Source: Candidula unifasciata
Lineage: Eukaryota; Mollusca; Gastropoda; Stylommatophora; Geomitridae
Assembly: GCA_905116865.2 (NCBI GenBank)
Contig: CAJHNH020000569.1
Coordinates: forward strand, 426,001 to 490,000
Direction of reading: 5' to 3'
Length of the DNA: 64,000 nt
How positions within the stretch are numbered: position 1 is the stretch's first letter; every line of letters begins with the position of its first letter. The notes beneath the pieces are model-generated. The model saw only the letters and a list, made by a program, of their open reading frames with translations. It did not search any database and was not told the DNA's origin. Below, piece by piece: positions 34,201-38,789 of the stretch. The translations under genes and the position numbers were made by a program.

Positions 34201-35828
34201 GGCGGCGCCCCTGTGAAGAGGTCGCGACTCCCCGGGGTGCAGGGGAGCACAGTTTGGGAATCACTGATATACACGTAAGTACTTAAGTAATTAAATTGTA
34301 AAAAAAAAAGTTTAATACTTACCAAAGGTATCGATGTTGGCGACAAGCAAGGCTCCTGAAACCCGCTGTCCGGAGATTTCATGTTATAGCTCCTGTCCGG
34401 ATTAAGAAAGTGTGTGTATCCGCTATTGTAGGCGTACTGCTGGTGAAGGTACCTCTCCACAGCCATCTGCTTGTTGGCATCCAGAAGCTGGCTGCTGGCA
34501 CTGTTGTGGTAGATGTGGTTGTTGTAGAAACAAGCGGCTGGGTTGTTGACGTTGGTGGAGTTACTGTTGGTGCCGGTGACATGAGAGTGGGATTCCATCG
34601 GCTGTAGAACTTGGAGGTATTGCTCCTGGGACGACTGCATTTGCATGGAGTCATCAGGGACATGATCGATGGAGTGACTACCGTGGCACAGTTGTTGTTG
34701 GTGTGGAGGGTGATGATGCAGGCGATGTGGGTGAAAAGACATATGATCCATTGAATTGTTAGAAAGGTGGAATGAATTGGTGGGCATCACGGTAAGACTG
34801 TTGTTATTATTGTTGTTGTTGCAGTCGAGTGGCGAAATGGCGTCCTCGCACATTTCCATGGTAACAGGGATAATATTTTGATAGCCATTGGTTGAAGTCA
34901 TGGCTAATGCTGAGCAATTTGTATACGAGGGTAAGTTGTTTTCAAGGTCGGAGCTGTATGTGTATTGATGAGCAAAACAATCGACGTAAGAATCTTCCTG
35001 TTTTATGGAGACTCCTGAAGCGAACGTTGGCTCCATTTTCATACTAGCATCATTCTCTGTGATAAACTGAAGAGGCTGTGACGGCATTGAGATCAAACTC
35101 TCTTCGGTTGATTGGCGAGAGCGTATTTTTTCAGACAGTACGCGTTTCAGGTAACCGTTTTCTTTCACAGTTGATTGTTGCGGGACGTTGATAGAGTTGA
35201 CTGTGGTGGATACAGCGGTAATGTCAATTGACACGGGTGTGGTTTTTGCGGCAGTGACTAAAGGTAAAATGGACAATGAAGAAGCAACTGTAATTTCTTG
35301 ACTAGCTGAAGAACACGGCATGGCATGACTACTACTACTACTACTACCGCCATCGGTGATGGTGACAGCAGATGTGAATACTTTAGTTTGAATCCGTGAC
35401 TGAGAAGATATGTCAGGATGATCAGCTGACTGTTGGTTGATGTGTGTTGATGGACTCTTAATGACGGGAGCTAGGCTAGCGCTCTTTGGTGAGGTGAAGC
35501 TCTGTCCTTCTGCGGACTGCATACAATGTGAATCAACAGAGAGGGTTGGCGACAGACTAACGTCAGACAACAGGTTAGTGACGCTAGCTGACGTCGAAAC
35601 GACCGCCTCTTCGTGATGAAATTGATGACCAGGTAGAGAATCAACGCCCACTTTCCCAGACATTTTGAACGCCTCCCTACCTTGTTCACCCACACTAGTT
35701 CCATCTTTAATCTGTCTTGGTACTCTGTTTGTAGTTGACGTGACCGCATCAGACCGTGCCCTTGATTTTCTACGTGCTCTCTTGACCTCTCCTGGTTGGC
35801 CTTGTTTTTGCTGCGGTGACCCCAATCC
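3511..35828 (-). CDS. grh: Grainyhead-family transcription factor (13 visible exons, 5' and 3' incomplete)
   Basis: Grainyhead proteins are nuclear sequence-specific transcription factors controlling epithelial differentiation and barrier genes, and they act as dimers. Spliced exons, in order: 35828-34323, 26695-26544, 20762-20668, 18966-18899, 15142-15031, 13370-13305, 11713-11555, 10822-10732, 9640-9513, 7510-7464, 6407-6298, 5030-4945, 3575-3511. All have AG/GT borders; phases agree at every join except 15031 to 13370, where about 10 family residues are missing. Diagnostic family motifs are [61 protein letters not shown] and VYKKSRKG. Motifs match remembered Grh/GRHL proteins rather than TFCP2: CLSTDFS-QKGVKG and the GAERK-RDEER tail are Grh-type. 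About 895 codons are visible. The start codon and the last exon (after KKSRKG) were not found. The orthology call is from memory; no search was run. Confidence 0.95.
3655..4225 (-). mobile_element. Decayed LINE reverse transcriptase and 3' end
   Basis: On the minus strand the RT motifs [10 protein letters not shown] (about 4155-4185) and [13 protein letters not shown] are readable; the catalytic YADD codons are at 4044-4055. Stops and frameshifts interrupt it. The 3' part (3655-3850) is the same sequence as the LINE end at 25062-25410. It lies in the intron between the last two visible grh exons, in sense orientation. Confidence 0.8.
4945..5030 (-). CDS. grh: grh exon: start of the C-terminal dimerisation domain
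   Basis: 86 nt: 2 nt plus 28 codons. Acceptor is tttgttgcag (5031-5040) and donor gtaagt (4939-4944). It encodes [20 protein letters not shown] then TLHGLLRS, matching RVMLYVRQ-E-VY-PL--VPPT--GLL-A in Grh and GRHL. This ubiquitin-like fold mediates dimer formation in the family. Confidence 0.94.
5236..5985 (+). mobile_element. Decayed LINE: RT C-terminal region and RNase H start
   Basis: A 108-codon open stretch (5259-5585) has [15 protein letters not shown], typical of the end of RT in RNase H-bearing LINEs. The RNase H domain follows in broken frames: IIIYTDRSM (catalytic Asp) near 5711-5737, and [12 protein letters not shown] plus VSDSMNML near 5845-5930. It is antisense within a grh intron. 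The element appears to lose similarity after about 5960. Confidence 0.75.
6298..6407 (-). CDS. grh: grh exon: linker with KRPRRDSG
   Basis: 110 nt. Acceptor is tatttttgcag (6408-6418) and donor gtaagt (6292-6297). It encodes [20 protein letters not shown] and KRPRRDSG, comparable to the PPMKRGRMTPP linker that precedes the dimerisation domain in insect Grh. The basic KRPRR run is a candidate nuclear signal. The last G joins TT at 5030 to make Val. Confidence 0.87.
6598..6775. repeat. Short tandem repeat, about 60-bp unit, 3 copies
   Basis: The phrase agatgc/ttc-agagatactggttat followed by ttttgaaaatacagggct recurs three to four times with small indels. Confidence 0.6.
7349..7415. repeat. (GA)n microsatellite
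   Basis: Purine run of gaga with scattered gaaa and ggg interruptions. On the sense strand of grh it is a (TC)n tract starting about 49 nt past the donor of the 7464-7510 exon. Confidence 0.9.
7464..7510 (-). CDS. grh: grh small exon between DNA-binding and dimerisation domains
   Basis: 47 nt: 15 codons ([15 protein letters not shown]) plus AG. Acceptor is tctgttccag (7511-7520) and donor gtaagt (7458-7463). It was found because the flanking exons are out of phase without it; this exon restores both joins. The sequence itself is not a recognisable family motif, so support is splice sites plus phase. A (GA)n tract, (TC)n in sense, starts about 49 nt beyond the donor. Confidence 0.7.
8070..8345 (+). 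mobile_element. Decayed LINE RNase H tail
   Basis: Shares its sequence with 23790-24060 (ggcgtgnaaggaaacgagca-type start, acttgcaggtaaggct, then caagaacagcaagttaaaag near the end). The other copy encodes GNEQADR, so this is the C-terminal part of an RNase H-bearing LINE, heavily degraded. Confidence 0.55.
8400..8515. repeat. AACY-type degenerate low-complexity tract
   Basis: Repeated ctaaccaaccaactaact words without a strict period. It looks like the reverse complement of the tagtt-rich tracts near 2.5-3 kb. Confidence 0.6.
8846..9083 (+). mobile_element. tRNA-derived SINE, family A, copy 2
   Basis: Head gttgcttaggcgttgcgaac, B-box-like gggctcgatcct, and tail cctgtaaaggatacgcaa match the other family A copies. 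It has a poly-A-like run (about 9028) in the body. Confidence 0.8.
9513..9640 (-). CDS. grh: grh exon: linker with RSEFYSM motif
   Basis: 128 nt: 2 nt plus 42 codons, ending in phase 0. Acceptor is gtttgtacag (9641-9650) and donor gtgaga (9507-9512). It encodes [20 protein letters not shown] and then [14 protein letters not shown]. Insect Grh has GRKKLDELYHPVTDRSEFYGM followed by PVLFSP at the same place, so the match is residue-by-residue. Confidence 0.92.
9950..10620 (+). mobile_element. LINE 3' end with RNase H and zinc-knuckle-like tail
   Basis: Readable pieces: [18 protein letters not shown] in broken frames (about 10125-10180), then an open stretch with [16 protein letters not shown] and [17 protein letters not shown] (10341-10585), a C-x-C...H...C motif typical of LINE C-termini. 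It ends in a short (gaa)5 tail at 10605-10620. It is antisense in a grh intron. Confidence 0.8.
10732..10822 (-). CDS. grh: grh exon: [12 protein letters not shown] end of the DNA-binding domain
   Basis: 91 nt: 30 codons plus 1 nt. Acceptor is atttcttcag (10823-10832) and donor gtaagc (10726-10731). It starts [18 protein letters not shown], the charged helix that closes the Grh DNA-binding domain (family: GAERK-RDEERK). The leftover A pairs with GT at 9640 to give Ser. Confidence 0.95.
10905..11030. mobile_element. Diverged single arm of the foldback family
   Basis: aataatgtggacacaaac, then a cttggcatac / catcaacac spacing, aligns by eye with one arm of the 3175-3425 element, including the cattactac and catcaacat words. 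Confidence 0.45.
11185..11460 (+). mobile_element. LINE 3'-terminal coding remnant
   Basis: Reads [20 protein letters not shown] then [10 protein letters not shown], and after a stop the family phrase [13 protein letters not shown]. This is the W-G-H-LRK ... W-P-GKRKRGRP region at the end of a common invertebrate LINE. A poly-G patch follows. Confidence 0.7.
11555..11713 (-). CDS. grh: grh exon: DNA-binding domain core ([14 protein letters not shown])
   Basis: 159 nt, 53 codons, phase 0 at both ends. Acceptor is ttgtccacag (11714-11723) and donor gtcaga (11549-11554). This is the strongest family signature in the window: [20 protein letters not shown], then [10 protein letters not shown] and [13 protein letters not shown]. 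The QKGVKG loop is nearly invariant in Grainyhead proteins. A (TA)n tract lies about 50 nt upstream of the acceptor. Confidence 0.97.
11766..11841. repeat. (TA)n microsatellite
   Basis: Uninterrupted alternating ta of about 38 units. It sits about 50 nt intronic of the acceptor of the grh CLSTDFS exon, next to where the branch point should be. Confidence 0.95.
12125..12480 (+). mobile_element. LINE 3'-terminal coding remnant
   Basis: Reads [20 protein letters not shown] and then [12 protein letters not shown], the KWFGH ... RPR-RW motif pair of LINE C-termini. Stops occur before and after. Confidence 0.7.
12735..13120 (-). mobile_element. LINE C-terminal remnant (CCHC-like)
   Basis: The minus strand reads [20 protein letters not shown], a C-x2-C...H...C motif, followed by [15 protein letters not shown]. 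This is the terminal zinc-knuckle region of RNase H-containing LINEs. Confidence 0.75.
13191..13268. repeat. (GA)n microsatellite
   Basis: About 38 ga units with one gaaa. Sense-strand (TC)n for grh, beginning about 37 nt after the donor at 13305. Confidence 0.95.
13305..13370 (-). CDS. grh: grh exon: DNA-binding domain, [15 protein letters not shown] segment
   Basis: 66 nt, 22 codons, phase 0 at both ends. Acceptor is gtcgccacag (13371-13380) and donor gtaggc (13299-13304). [16 protein letters not shown] matches the G-IEE-A-NAV-W stretch of Grh/GRHL. A (GA)n tract, read as (TC)n in sense, begins about 37 nt beyond the donor. Confidence 0.92.
13535..14760. mobile_element. Possible element flanked by ~105-bp inverted repeats
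   Basis: Left repeat 13535-13645 and right repeat 14650-14760 are inverted copies facing inward. Both contain atggcgatggcgagtgtgac and end ttaagaaaagtcttccac. The roughly 1-kb interior has no recognisable transposase and only short open frames. A third, solo copy is at 310-430. It could be a long-terminal-inverted-repeat transposon or two chance insertions of one repeat. Confidence 0.5.
15031..15142 (-). CDS. grh: grh exon: DNA-binding domain, FWHGRQH segment
   Basis: 112 nt: 37 codons plus 1 nt. The acceptor is gttatttcag (15143-15152), giving [12 protein letters not shown] at the start. This fits the family SVVMLMFREEK exactly in frame after AVVK of the previous exon. It continues with [20 protein letters not shown], one of the most conserved Grh stretches. 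The donor is gtactg (15025-15030). The acceptor plus the first 20 nt of this exon have been copied into the upstream intron about 30 times. The leftover G is not compatible with the next visible exon, which starts in phase 0. Confidence 0.93.
15121..16076. repeat. 30-bp minisatellite copied from a grh 3' splice site (about 32 copies)
   Basis: The plus-strand unit is ccagaattatcacagactga plus aacaacaatg. Read on the minus strand, each unit is GTTGTTTCAG followed by TCTGTGATAATTCTGGCATT. The first ten bases are the end of the grh intron and the next twenty are the first bases of the exon at 15142. The exon-proximal copy contains the real acceptor. Period is exactly 30 in the cleanest part (15751-15900); copies diverge elsewhere. 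In the exon's frame one unit reads [10 protein letters not shown] without a stop. Confidence 0.92.
16700..17010 (-). mobile_element. LINE 3'-terminal coding remnant
   Basis: The minus strand reads [20 protein letters not shown], then [18 protein letters not shown] and [12 protein letters not shown], a typical LINE C-terminus. It ends next to a (gaa)-like tail at about 16706-16716. Confidence 0.8.
17258..17590 (-). mobile_element. tRNA-derived SINE, family C, copy 1
   Basis: The minus strand starts gctgcgtggtctcgaggcat, with B-box-like gggttcaatccc near 17532. It shares the internal phrase tgggtagtgagatcggacgc and the 3' end with the plus-strand copy at 19045-19390. Length is about 330 bp. 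Confidence 0.8.
18105..18705 (+). mobile_element. LINE 3' end: RT C-terminal coding piece with (GAA)n tail
   Basis: A 190-codon open stretch before the tail reads [53 protein letters not shown] and [20 protein letters not shown], the C-terminal part of a LINE RT protein. The same 3' end occurs reversed at 26745-26950, and a related longer piece is at 55395-56200. The frame runs straight into the microsatellite. Confidence 0.85.
18706..18828. repeat. (GAA)n microsatellite, about 40 units
   Basis: Begins exactly where the LINE coding piece ends (gaaagagga, then gaagaagaa). Read as (TTC)n on the grh sense strand, starting about 70 nt past the donor at 18899. Confidence 0.95.
18899..18966 (-). 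CDS. grh: grh exon: DNA-binding domain, beta-strand segment
   Basis: 68 nt: GT completing the split codon, then 22 codons, ending in phase 0. Acceptor is cttctccgcag (18967-18977) and donor gtaata (18893-18898). It encodes [20 protein letters not shown] and VK, matching the GQFYGITLEY...VKSVV stretch of Grh proteins. A (GAA)n tract, read as (TTC)n on this gene's sense strand, begins about 70 nt downstream of the donor. Confidence 0.93.
19045..19390 (+). mobile_element. tRNA-derived SINE, family C, copy 2
   Basis: Head gggcttcgtggtctcgaagc, B box gggttcaatccc near 19107, internal ggtctctgggtagtgagatc, 3' end cttcttcggactctacttga. Same family as 17258-17590. Confidence 0.8.
19677..20115. mobile_element. 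Possible hAT-like non-autonomous remnant
   Basis: Starts cagtggtaaccaaccttttc and contains ggcgcccc, a style common to non-autonomous hAT elements. The C-rich patches and the end near gcagaccattggtttagagc are not a clean inverted match, so the call is weak. Confidence 0.3.
20158..20235 (-). mobile_element. SINE family B, 3' tail fragment
   Basis: gtaaaggtcctttttcaacgcc and atatagggctagacctata match the tails of the family B copies at 27003-27520, 42040-42206 and 48997-49255. Confidence 0.7.
20288..20680. repeat. 46-bp duplications copying a grh exon end and donor
   Basis: The phrase acttttgttaagacacatct, then atatracatagacagacat, occurs at about 20333-20375 and 20617-20660, with a partial copy at 20290-20330. 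The real exon end at 20661-20680 shares its first part. On the minus strand each copy contains CTTAACAAAAGTAAGT, i.e. the exon's last codons plus a donor. A family A SINE (20375-20605) sits between copies. Confidence 0.7.
20375..20605 (-). mobile_element. tRNA-derived SINE, family A, copy 3
   Basis: Same head, B box region (gggatcaatccca) and aggatacgcaacta tail as the other copies. It is inserted within the duplicated donor region next to the grh exon at 20668. Confidence 0.85.
20668..20762 (-). CDS. grh: grh exon: start of the CP2/Grainyhead DNA-binding domain
   Basis: 95 nt. Acceptor is ttttctgcag (20763-20772) and donor gtatgt (20662-20667). It encodes [20 protein letters not shown] followed by TYLNK, the hallmark opening of the Grh/CP2 fold (family form: Y-LE-PISTSQR-EDR-TY-NKGQ). 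It ends with one nucleotide (A), which with the next exon's GT gives Ser where the family nearly always has Gly (NK-G-Q). The donor is embedded in a short tandem duplication that carries extra donor-like copies. Confidence 0.92.
21140..22010. other. Stretch without recognised genes
   Basis: Intron sequence of grh. A short phrase cacggagcgataaacacccg-like (reverse strand, near 21206) recurs near 57545, suggesting an unclassified dispersed repeat. No coding exon was recognised. Confidence 0.4.
22012..22200 (-). mobile_element. LINE C-terminal remnant
   Basis: The minus strand reads [20 protein letters not shown] then [10 protein letters not shown], a decayed version of the YI-RQQ-KWFGH-RMP motif. 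Confidence 0.55.
22500..23480. other. Stretch without recognised genes
   Basis: Intron sequence of grh. A duplicated tgatttactgcctctgttttcttattctctc phrase occurs at 22651-22735 (two copies of about 43 bp). A decayed LINE-like GRGRPRKKF reading lies on the minus strand near 23000-23040. Nothing else was recognised. Confidence 0.4.
23740..24120 (+). mobile_element. Decayed LINE RNase H tail
   Basis: Reads [20 protein letters not shown] then [11 protein letters not shown]. The GNEQADR motif carries the last catalytic Asp of LINE RNase H. A second copy is at 8070-8345. Confidence 0.75.
24172..24303 (-). mobile_element. SINE family B, partial copy
   Basis: aggtcgacctgggagccaag and the gtaaaggatcattatttagg tail match family B in reverse orientation; the tRNA-like head is missing. 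Confidence 0.65.
24424..24660. repeat. Tandem repeat, 37-40 bp unit, about 6 copies
   Basis: The phrase taatatatcgtcatctcctc followed by gacttacactgtccc recurs with slight changes up to the final gtatcgacgatac. Confidence 0.8.
24725..25005 (-). mobile_element. LINE C-terminal coding piece
   Basis: Open for 92 codons on the minus strand with [40 protein letters not shown]: the terminal region of a LINE RT protein. Confidence 0.8.
25062..25410 (-). mobile_element. LINE C-terminal coding piece
   Basis: The minus strand reads [17 protein letters not shown] and [20 protein letters not shown], ending near a tcatcatca tail. It is the same 3' end as 3655-3850 and 28525-28770. Confidence 0.8.
25583..25692. 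repeat. (CAGT)n microsatellite, about 24 units
   Basis: Nearly pure tcag repetition bounded by ttag units. It lies immediately at the 3' side of the reversed LINE fragment at 25695-26458, so it is likely the LINE's terminal tandem tail. Confidence 0.9.
25695..26458 (-). mobile_element. LINE 3' fragment with intact RNase H domain
   Basis: Open for 218 codons on the minus strand. RNase H motifs in order: LIIYTDSSV (Asp), [12 protein letters not shown] (Glu), [10 protein letters not shown] (Asp) and [13 protein letters not shown] (Asp), so all four catalytic positions are present. RNase H of this kind cleaves RNA in RNA-DNA hybrids during retrotransposition. Shorter copies of its 3' end are at 40450-40660, 61636-62080 and 63385-63720. 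The reverse transcriptase is missing (5' truncated). Confidence 0.88.
26544..26695 (-). CDS. grh: grh exon: basic linker before the DNA-binding domain
   Basis: 152 nt: 50 codons plus 2 nt, starting in phase 0 directly after the large exon. Acceptor is aattttag (26696-26703) and donor gtaagt (26538-26543). It encodes SKENVTSG, a lysine run (EKPKKKKSP) that could be a nuclear signal, and a Ser-rich [10 protein letters not shown] segment. The leftover CT joins the A at 20762 to make Leu. Conservation outside the phase match and basic run cannot be judged here, so this exon is less certain than those of the DNA-binding domain. Confidence 0.8.
26745..26950 (-). mobile_element. LINE 3' end (same family as 18105-18705)
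   Basis: The reverse complement matches 18540-18715 almost base for base: cctcggaaaatatggagtga, cattaagaacagccttacag, ending aggtgaaagagaag and a short gaa tail. Confidence 0.85.
27003..27520 (+). mobile_element. SINE family B, full copy interrupted by SINE D
   Basis: The head cgctgtggcgtaggggctag with B-box-like gggttcaagtact, then ccaggtcgacccagccttaa, continues after the insertion at 27373 to cctgaaggcgtggaaaaggg tcctttacc. The tRNA-like head and conserved tail identify it as a SINE; partial copies are listed elsewhere. Confidence 0.85.
27140..27362 (+). mobile_element. tRNA-derived SINE D nested in SINE B, with 10-bp TSD
   Basis: Head ggctctctagcgtagttggc, B box gggttcactccc (about 27209-27220), 3' tail aaacaaacaaacaaa. 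It is flanked by perfect direct repeats TAGGTACCAG at 27130-27139 and 27363-27372, which mark the insertion. Confidence 0.9.
27560..28500. other. Stretch without recognised genes
   Basis: Intron sequence of grh with a gt/gc run at about 27770-27825 and a poly-C patch at 28058-28079. The part at 27560-27760 may be a reversed LINE C-terminal relic, but no motif is clear. Confidence 0.35.
28525..28770 (+). mobile_element. Decayed LINE C-terminal remnant
   Basis: atctgcattctttggtcatg, then gaggagaggcagaggcagtc and a W-W-G region, match in order the reversed LINE end at 25062-25410 (RQTLFFGH ... GRGRP). It is broken by stops. Confidence 0.65.
29190..29325 (-). mobile_element. Hairpin-repeat family, copy 1
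   Basis: tgaattaatcaagtaacaga, ggtactcatagaaagaagta, then the centre acaacataaaaatcgaaag and ttaccgtgcc match the reversed 56243-56460 element. Confidence 0.75.
29650..29740 (-). mobile_element. Hairpin-repeat family, partial copy 2
   Basis: aaacagagggagaaacattt and attatgaattaatcaagtaa match the outer end of the 56243-56460 element in reverse orientation. It stops after catagaaagaaga. Confidence 0.7.
29745..29985 (+). mobile_element. LINE C-terminal remnant
   Basis: Reads [20 protein letters not shown] then [13 protein letters not shown] and [13 protein letters not shown], equivalent to the W-----G---FE--R---L--KR ... C--C-R-F-A-IGL end found on many LINE ORF2 proteins. Confidence 0.65.
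30412..30870 (-). mobile_element. LINE C-terminal remnant with (GAA) tail
   Basis: On the minus strand: a [17 protein letters not shown] start, the ...KRRWRWIGH... region decayed, [20 protein letters not shown] in a broken frame, and a 3' end at ggcagaagaagaagag (30415-30430). It is the same family as 11185-11460 and 32155-32750. Confidence 0.7.
30998..31228 (+). mobile_element. tRNA-derived SINE, family A, copy 4
   Basis: Best-preserved copy: head tggctaagtcgatgcgaacg, B box gggttcgatccc at about 31050-31061, and tail cctgtaaaggatacgcaact aac. It is directly upstream of a LINE RT piece. Confidence 0.9.
31229..32750 (+). mobile_element. LINE fragment interrupted by a 36-bp minisatellite
   Basis: The left part encodes [14 protein letters not shown], the end of an RT core. 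The right part encodes [13 protein letters not shown] and then [33 protein letters not shown] and [17 protein letters not shown], the LINE C-terminus. Between them are about 25 copies of a 36-bp unit. A segment of about 90 bp of the right part (atgtctgtgta ... aactctagaca) is duplicated at 32162-32243 and 32332-32414. Confidence 0.8.
31315..32330. repeat. 36-bp minisatellite inside a LINE
   Basis: Unit accttaatgaccaaaaaggg plus tgcacacaagatatcc, 36 bp. It runs 31315-32155 and again 32250-32330 after a duplicated LINE segment. Because 36 is divisible by 3, it is open as a 12-residue repeat ([12 protein letters not shown]) on the plus strand and also open on the minus strand. Confidence 0.93.
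32770..33050 (-). mobile_element. LINE C-terminal remnant
   Basis: The reverse strand reads [19 protein letters not shown] text followed by [20 protein letters not shown], and [17 protein letters not shown]. This is a decayed C--C-...DH-L--C LINE terminus. Assignment is by layout rather than strong identity. Confidence 0.5.
33150..33440 (+). mobile_element. LINE 3' end with (GAA)n tail
   Basis: Reads [20 protein letters not shown] (about 33320-33380) and ends gaggaagtgaagaagaag. It is the same R-R-W-D--R-TL--H-V-M end seen in the 55395-56200 copy. Confidence 0.7.
33437..33860. repeat. (GAA)n / GAACAA complex microsatellite
   Basis: Two long pure (gaa) blocks (about 33458-33560 and 33585-33668), then gaacaa and gaggag variants to 33860. 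On the grh sense strand it is (TTC)n, in the first visible intron. Confidence 0.95.
34066..34266. mobile_element. hAT-family MITE with perfect 8-bp TSD
   Basis: 201 bp. Terminal inverted repeats are CAGTGTTTCCCAAAC and GTTTGGGAATCACTG (one mismatch). It is flanked by ATATACAC at 34058-34065 and 34267-34274. The 8-bp duplication and CAG...CTG ends are hAT hallmarks. It ends 57 bp from the donor-side boundary of the large grh exon. Confidence 0.92.
34323..35828 (-). CDS. grh: grh exon: N-terminal activation-like region, 502 codons
   Basis: Open for 502 codons, phase 0 at both ends. Acceptor is ccccaaacag at 35829-35838 and donor gtaagt at 34317-34322. The protein is low-complexity, rich in Ser, Thr, Gln, Asn and His. 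It has a basic cluster near residues 14-25 ([11 protein letters not shown]), a candidate nuclear signal, and a run of seven Asn. There are His/Gln-rich stretches around residues 365-385. Two SUMO-like sites appear near residues 264 (MKME) and 273 (IKQE). The end of the exon reads [13 protein letters not shown], resembling a short SPDSG motif I recall just upstream of the DNA-binding region in insect Grh. The first base is mid-gene, so an upstream exon must exist. A Met inside (for example near residue 54) could also serve as an alternative start. Confidence 0.85.
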
Positions 35829-37510
35829 CTGTTTGGGGAGGAGAGAAAGTTTGGGGGAGAAAACAAACGATTAATTAGCTTTTAGATTAACCTGAAGCTG
35901 ATGACTGTTGTCACGTCTGGTTAAATGTGTGTTTGAATTTGTTGTAATTAGTTGTGCATCACCAGTTGATTTAAAAGTTTGCGAGCATATATTGACGGCT
36001 TAAAAAAATATACCTGGCTGAATAAAAGTGTATTTTTTAATACCTTGTGTGTGTGTGTGTGTATGTGTGTGTCTGTGTGGGCGCATGCGTGCACAAAAAA
36101 GGTAACTTATTTGCATCTGTTGTGTTGAAGTTCACTCTTTCTGTCTCAAACAACGCACAACGTGTTCTCAGCTTCTGTCTATGCGCATCAATGCAACCTA
36201 TGGTATTTTATTATTTGCTCATATTTGGTCTGGGTGTGCACACAAAATCTGGACAAATACTTTGAGTACAACACAGTACATGCTACATCGTTGCAAGTCA
36301 AATACTGCTGCCATTTTGACTGTAATTATTCTACCAAATCTGGTTTCCCGGGGAAAAGGGGGATGGGGGCGTAGATGGGAGCTTAGGCTTCCACCACAAA
36401 TTGTGGGTGAGAGGGGTGGGGAGGTCAGACTCTCCTATCGAATGGTTGTGAAAGGAGTAAGCGCCTTACCTCAATCACCCATCCATGTGTAGTTTTTTTT
36501 TTTTTTAAAGTGTTTATTGTAATATTACATGTGGTTTTCAATATACTGTGAATTTATGTGCCGTTCAGCAATAATAATAATGTCTTGGTCTTAGTCGATG
36601 TGTCAGCAGCATTGCATTCGGGTCGCTGCTCCGTTCCTGTGTCAGTGAAAGTCAAAGAAATCGCCCTACTGTCCCATTTGAAAAAACAAAATGGTGAACA
36701 AACGATTCAGAATTCAGAAACATAGCCACGCAGTAAATGCACATGGCAGTTGCCAAAAGCGCTAAAGCCGACAGTTGCCACCAGAATTGGAGGTTGTCGT
36801 TAATGGAAGTAGTCGGGCACGATTAGGTGGCTATACACACACATACACACATAATTATATTGAAAAATAATTATTACACTATTAAACAAGGCCTAATCCC
36901 CTAGAGGTTCCATAGAAAACATTTTAGACATTTAGGGGAAATTCAAAATGCCTTGCCCTTCCTAATCTGTCAAAGGCAACAAGGTTTCTAATGAGATGGT
37001 ACAGACCATTGTAAAAAAAAAAAAACACCGCTAGTTGGTATGTACTAACTACCCTGTGGGAATTAACTGACACAATCAAAACGAAGCAGACGCGCGTAGG
37101 TATTTCCGAAGTTCTCAGGGAAACGCCGGGAAGGACTTCATGCTGACATGATAACAGACAGATTGGTTGCGCACTGGCAATAGACAGGACATGAGTTGAC
37201 GAACTATATTCTATTGCCCTCGGTTTGTGTTGTGTGGTGTTTTTCAGGGCACGTAGGCAGGAACTGTGTTTCAACCAGATTTAGAGCTCCCTTATCGCCT
37301 CCTTCTCGAAACATCTCAGCGAAAACGATATCTTGAGCCGCCGCAAAATCTTGCTCGGGCGATCAAGCCGCCCCTTCTTTTTTGGAAAATGGCTTCATTC
37401 ACCGTTTAAGGGTTCAGAGACCAGCAGGTTCAGCACGACTTCGGATCCCACGTGGTTTGGTATCTATCCGCACAATGGCTGACCTCATGCCGAGAGTGTC
37501 ATATTATTCT

Positions 37511-37586
<76 letters not shown>

Positions 37587-37860
37587 TTTTCCTTTTACAT
37601 TTTACTTTCTAGTATTTTATTGTTTTTTGTTATAATATTTTCTCACAATTATTTTACTACAACACTACTGGTATTGTTACCGGTATTTTTATTGTTACCA
37701 GTATTACTACTATTACTGCTATTGCTCTTATCATTATCATCATCATAATTATTACCTACTAGCTGTACCCAACCACGAACTGCTGTGGCTCATGCTGGCT
37801 ACATAGAAAAGAAAGAAAATATAAATCGCACGTGTCTAATATGGTTAATTTCACAATAAT
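35829..37860. other. Stretch without recognised genes
   Basis: Upstream intron or flank of grh. It holds gt-rich runs (36045-36080), a poly-T patch (36490) and a (tc)n microsatellite at 37512-37583. No earlier grh exon could be recognised. Confidence 0.4.
37512..37583. repeat. (TC)n microsatellite
   Basis: About 35 ct units with one ctttct interruption. Confidence 0.95.
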
Positions 37861-37865
37861 TGTCT

Positions 37866-38240
37866 GCGCAGATATAGAGATAGTCTGGTTTTCTCCAACC
37901 CCGTTATTGACAGATTGAATTTTGCGATCGCAAATTCTTCTTTGCTATTGCGTTAGCTGAGGAAAAGTTGATTGCCCACACGCTAAAATATCATCCGTGT
38001 TGTAATTTTCTTCACAACGCAATTCTCTTACATCAAACGAAGTAGCAACAGATAGATTCAGTAATGGCAGTACCAACTGATTAAGAACTTTGTTCGCAAT
38101 GTCTAAGATCAAACACAAATCTTTAATCATTATCAATGCTTCGTTGCAGATTTCTGCTGTAAAATCCATGTTCATATTTGAAGTTTGCTGACGTATTCGA
38201 CGAAAACTATCTTCAGCCATGTGCGATTTATATTGCTCGC
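37866..38240 (-). mobile_element. Helitron helicase (Pif1-like) relic
   Basis: The minus strand reads CNEALIMIKDLCLILDIANK then VLNQLVLPLLN, SFDVRELRCEENYNTDDI and, after a frame change, RKIQSVNNGVGE. This is the stretch just upstream of the Walker A motif in Helitron helicases (EALI-IED-C--I-NK-L--LG-P-PNR ... V-NG-GG). The GTGKT motif itself is missing, so it is a broken fragment. Confidence 0.75.
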
Positions 38241-38789
38241 ATAACTCTATTGGAAATAAAGGAGCGGGCGCAAGTCAAAATGATTGCAAATAATGCACGA
38301 ATGTGATGTGTTTGCCGAATCAAGTACAACTCGTACAACTACCACAACTTCTTCTTTCTTTTGTGAAAATCTGCTTGTGCCGCTAGGCGTCGCAGTCTAT
38401 CAGATGATCGGCAACCGAGCCAGGGCGCGCTCAGTCGCTTCAAATGCCGTGATGTTATGAAGTCTCAACTTGTCTACCACAACAACTAAAATAATGTCAC
38501 TACTATCTGTTTTACCACCACGAGCCCATCAACTCAAAAATGTATGGTTATGTTATTGCAACGTCATGCGCAATGGCGGTGTGCCGTTTCATTCGCCTAC
38601 ATTCTGTAAACAACGTCTTTATTTTACAACAACTCCTAATCCGAACGTGTTTATATTTCCACACCTTTATATCTATATTCGTTCTGCCAAAAGCTGGCCG
38701 TAAAATTTGCATACATTCTGTCAACAACTGATCTTCAATTTTTTATATGCAAATATCTGTGGTCAATAGTCAAAGTTGACTATTGAATA

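Noticed and set aside
34379..34663. Alternative frames of 65-130 codons within 34323-35866
   Set aside because: They overlap the 502-codon grh exon in other frames and show no domain or splice support.
37945..38220. 91-codon minus-strand frame as a host gene
   Set aside because: It matches the Helitron helicase region upstream of Walker A, continues only after a frame change, and lacks the ATP-binding motif.
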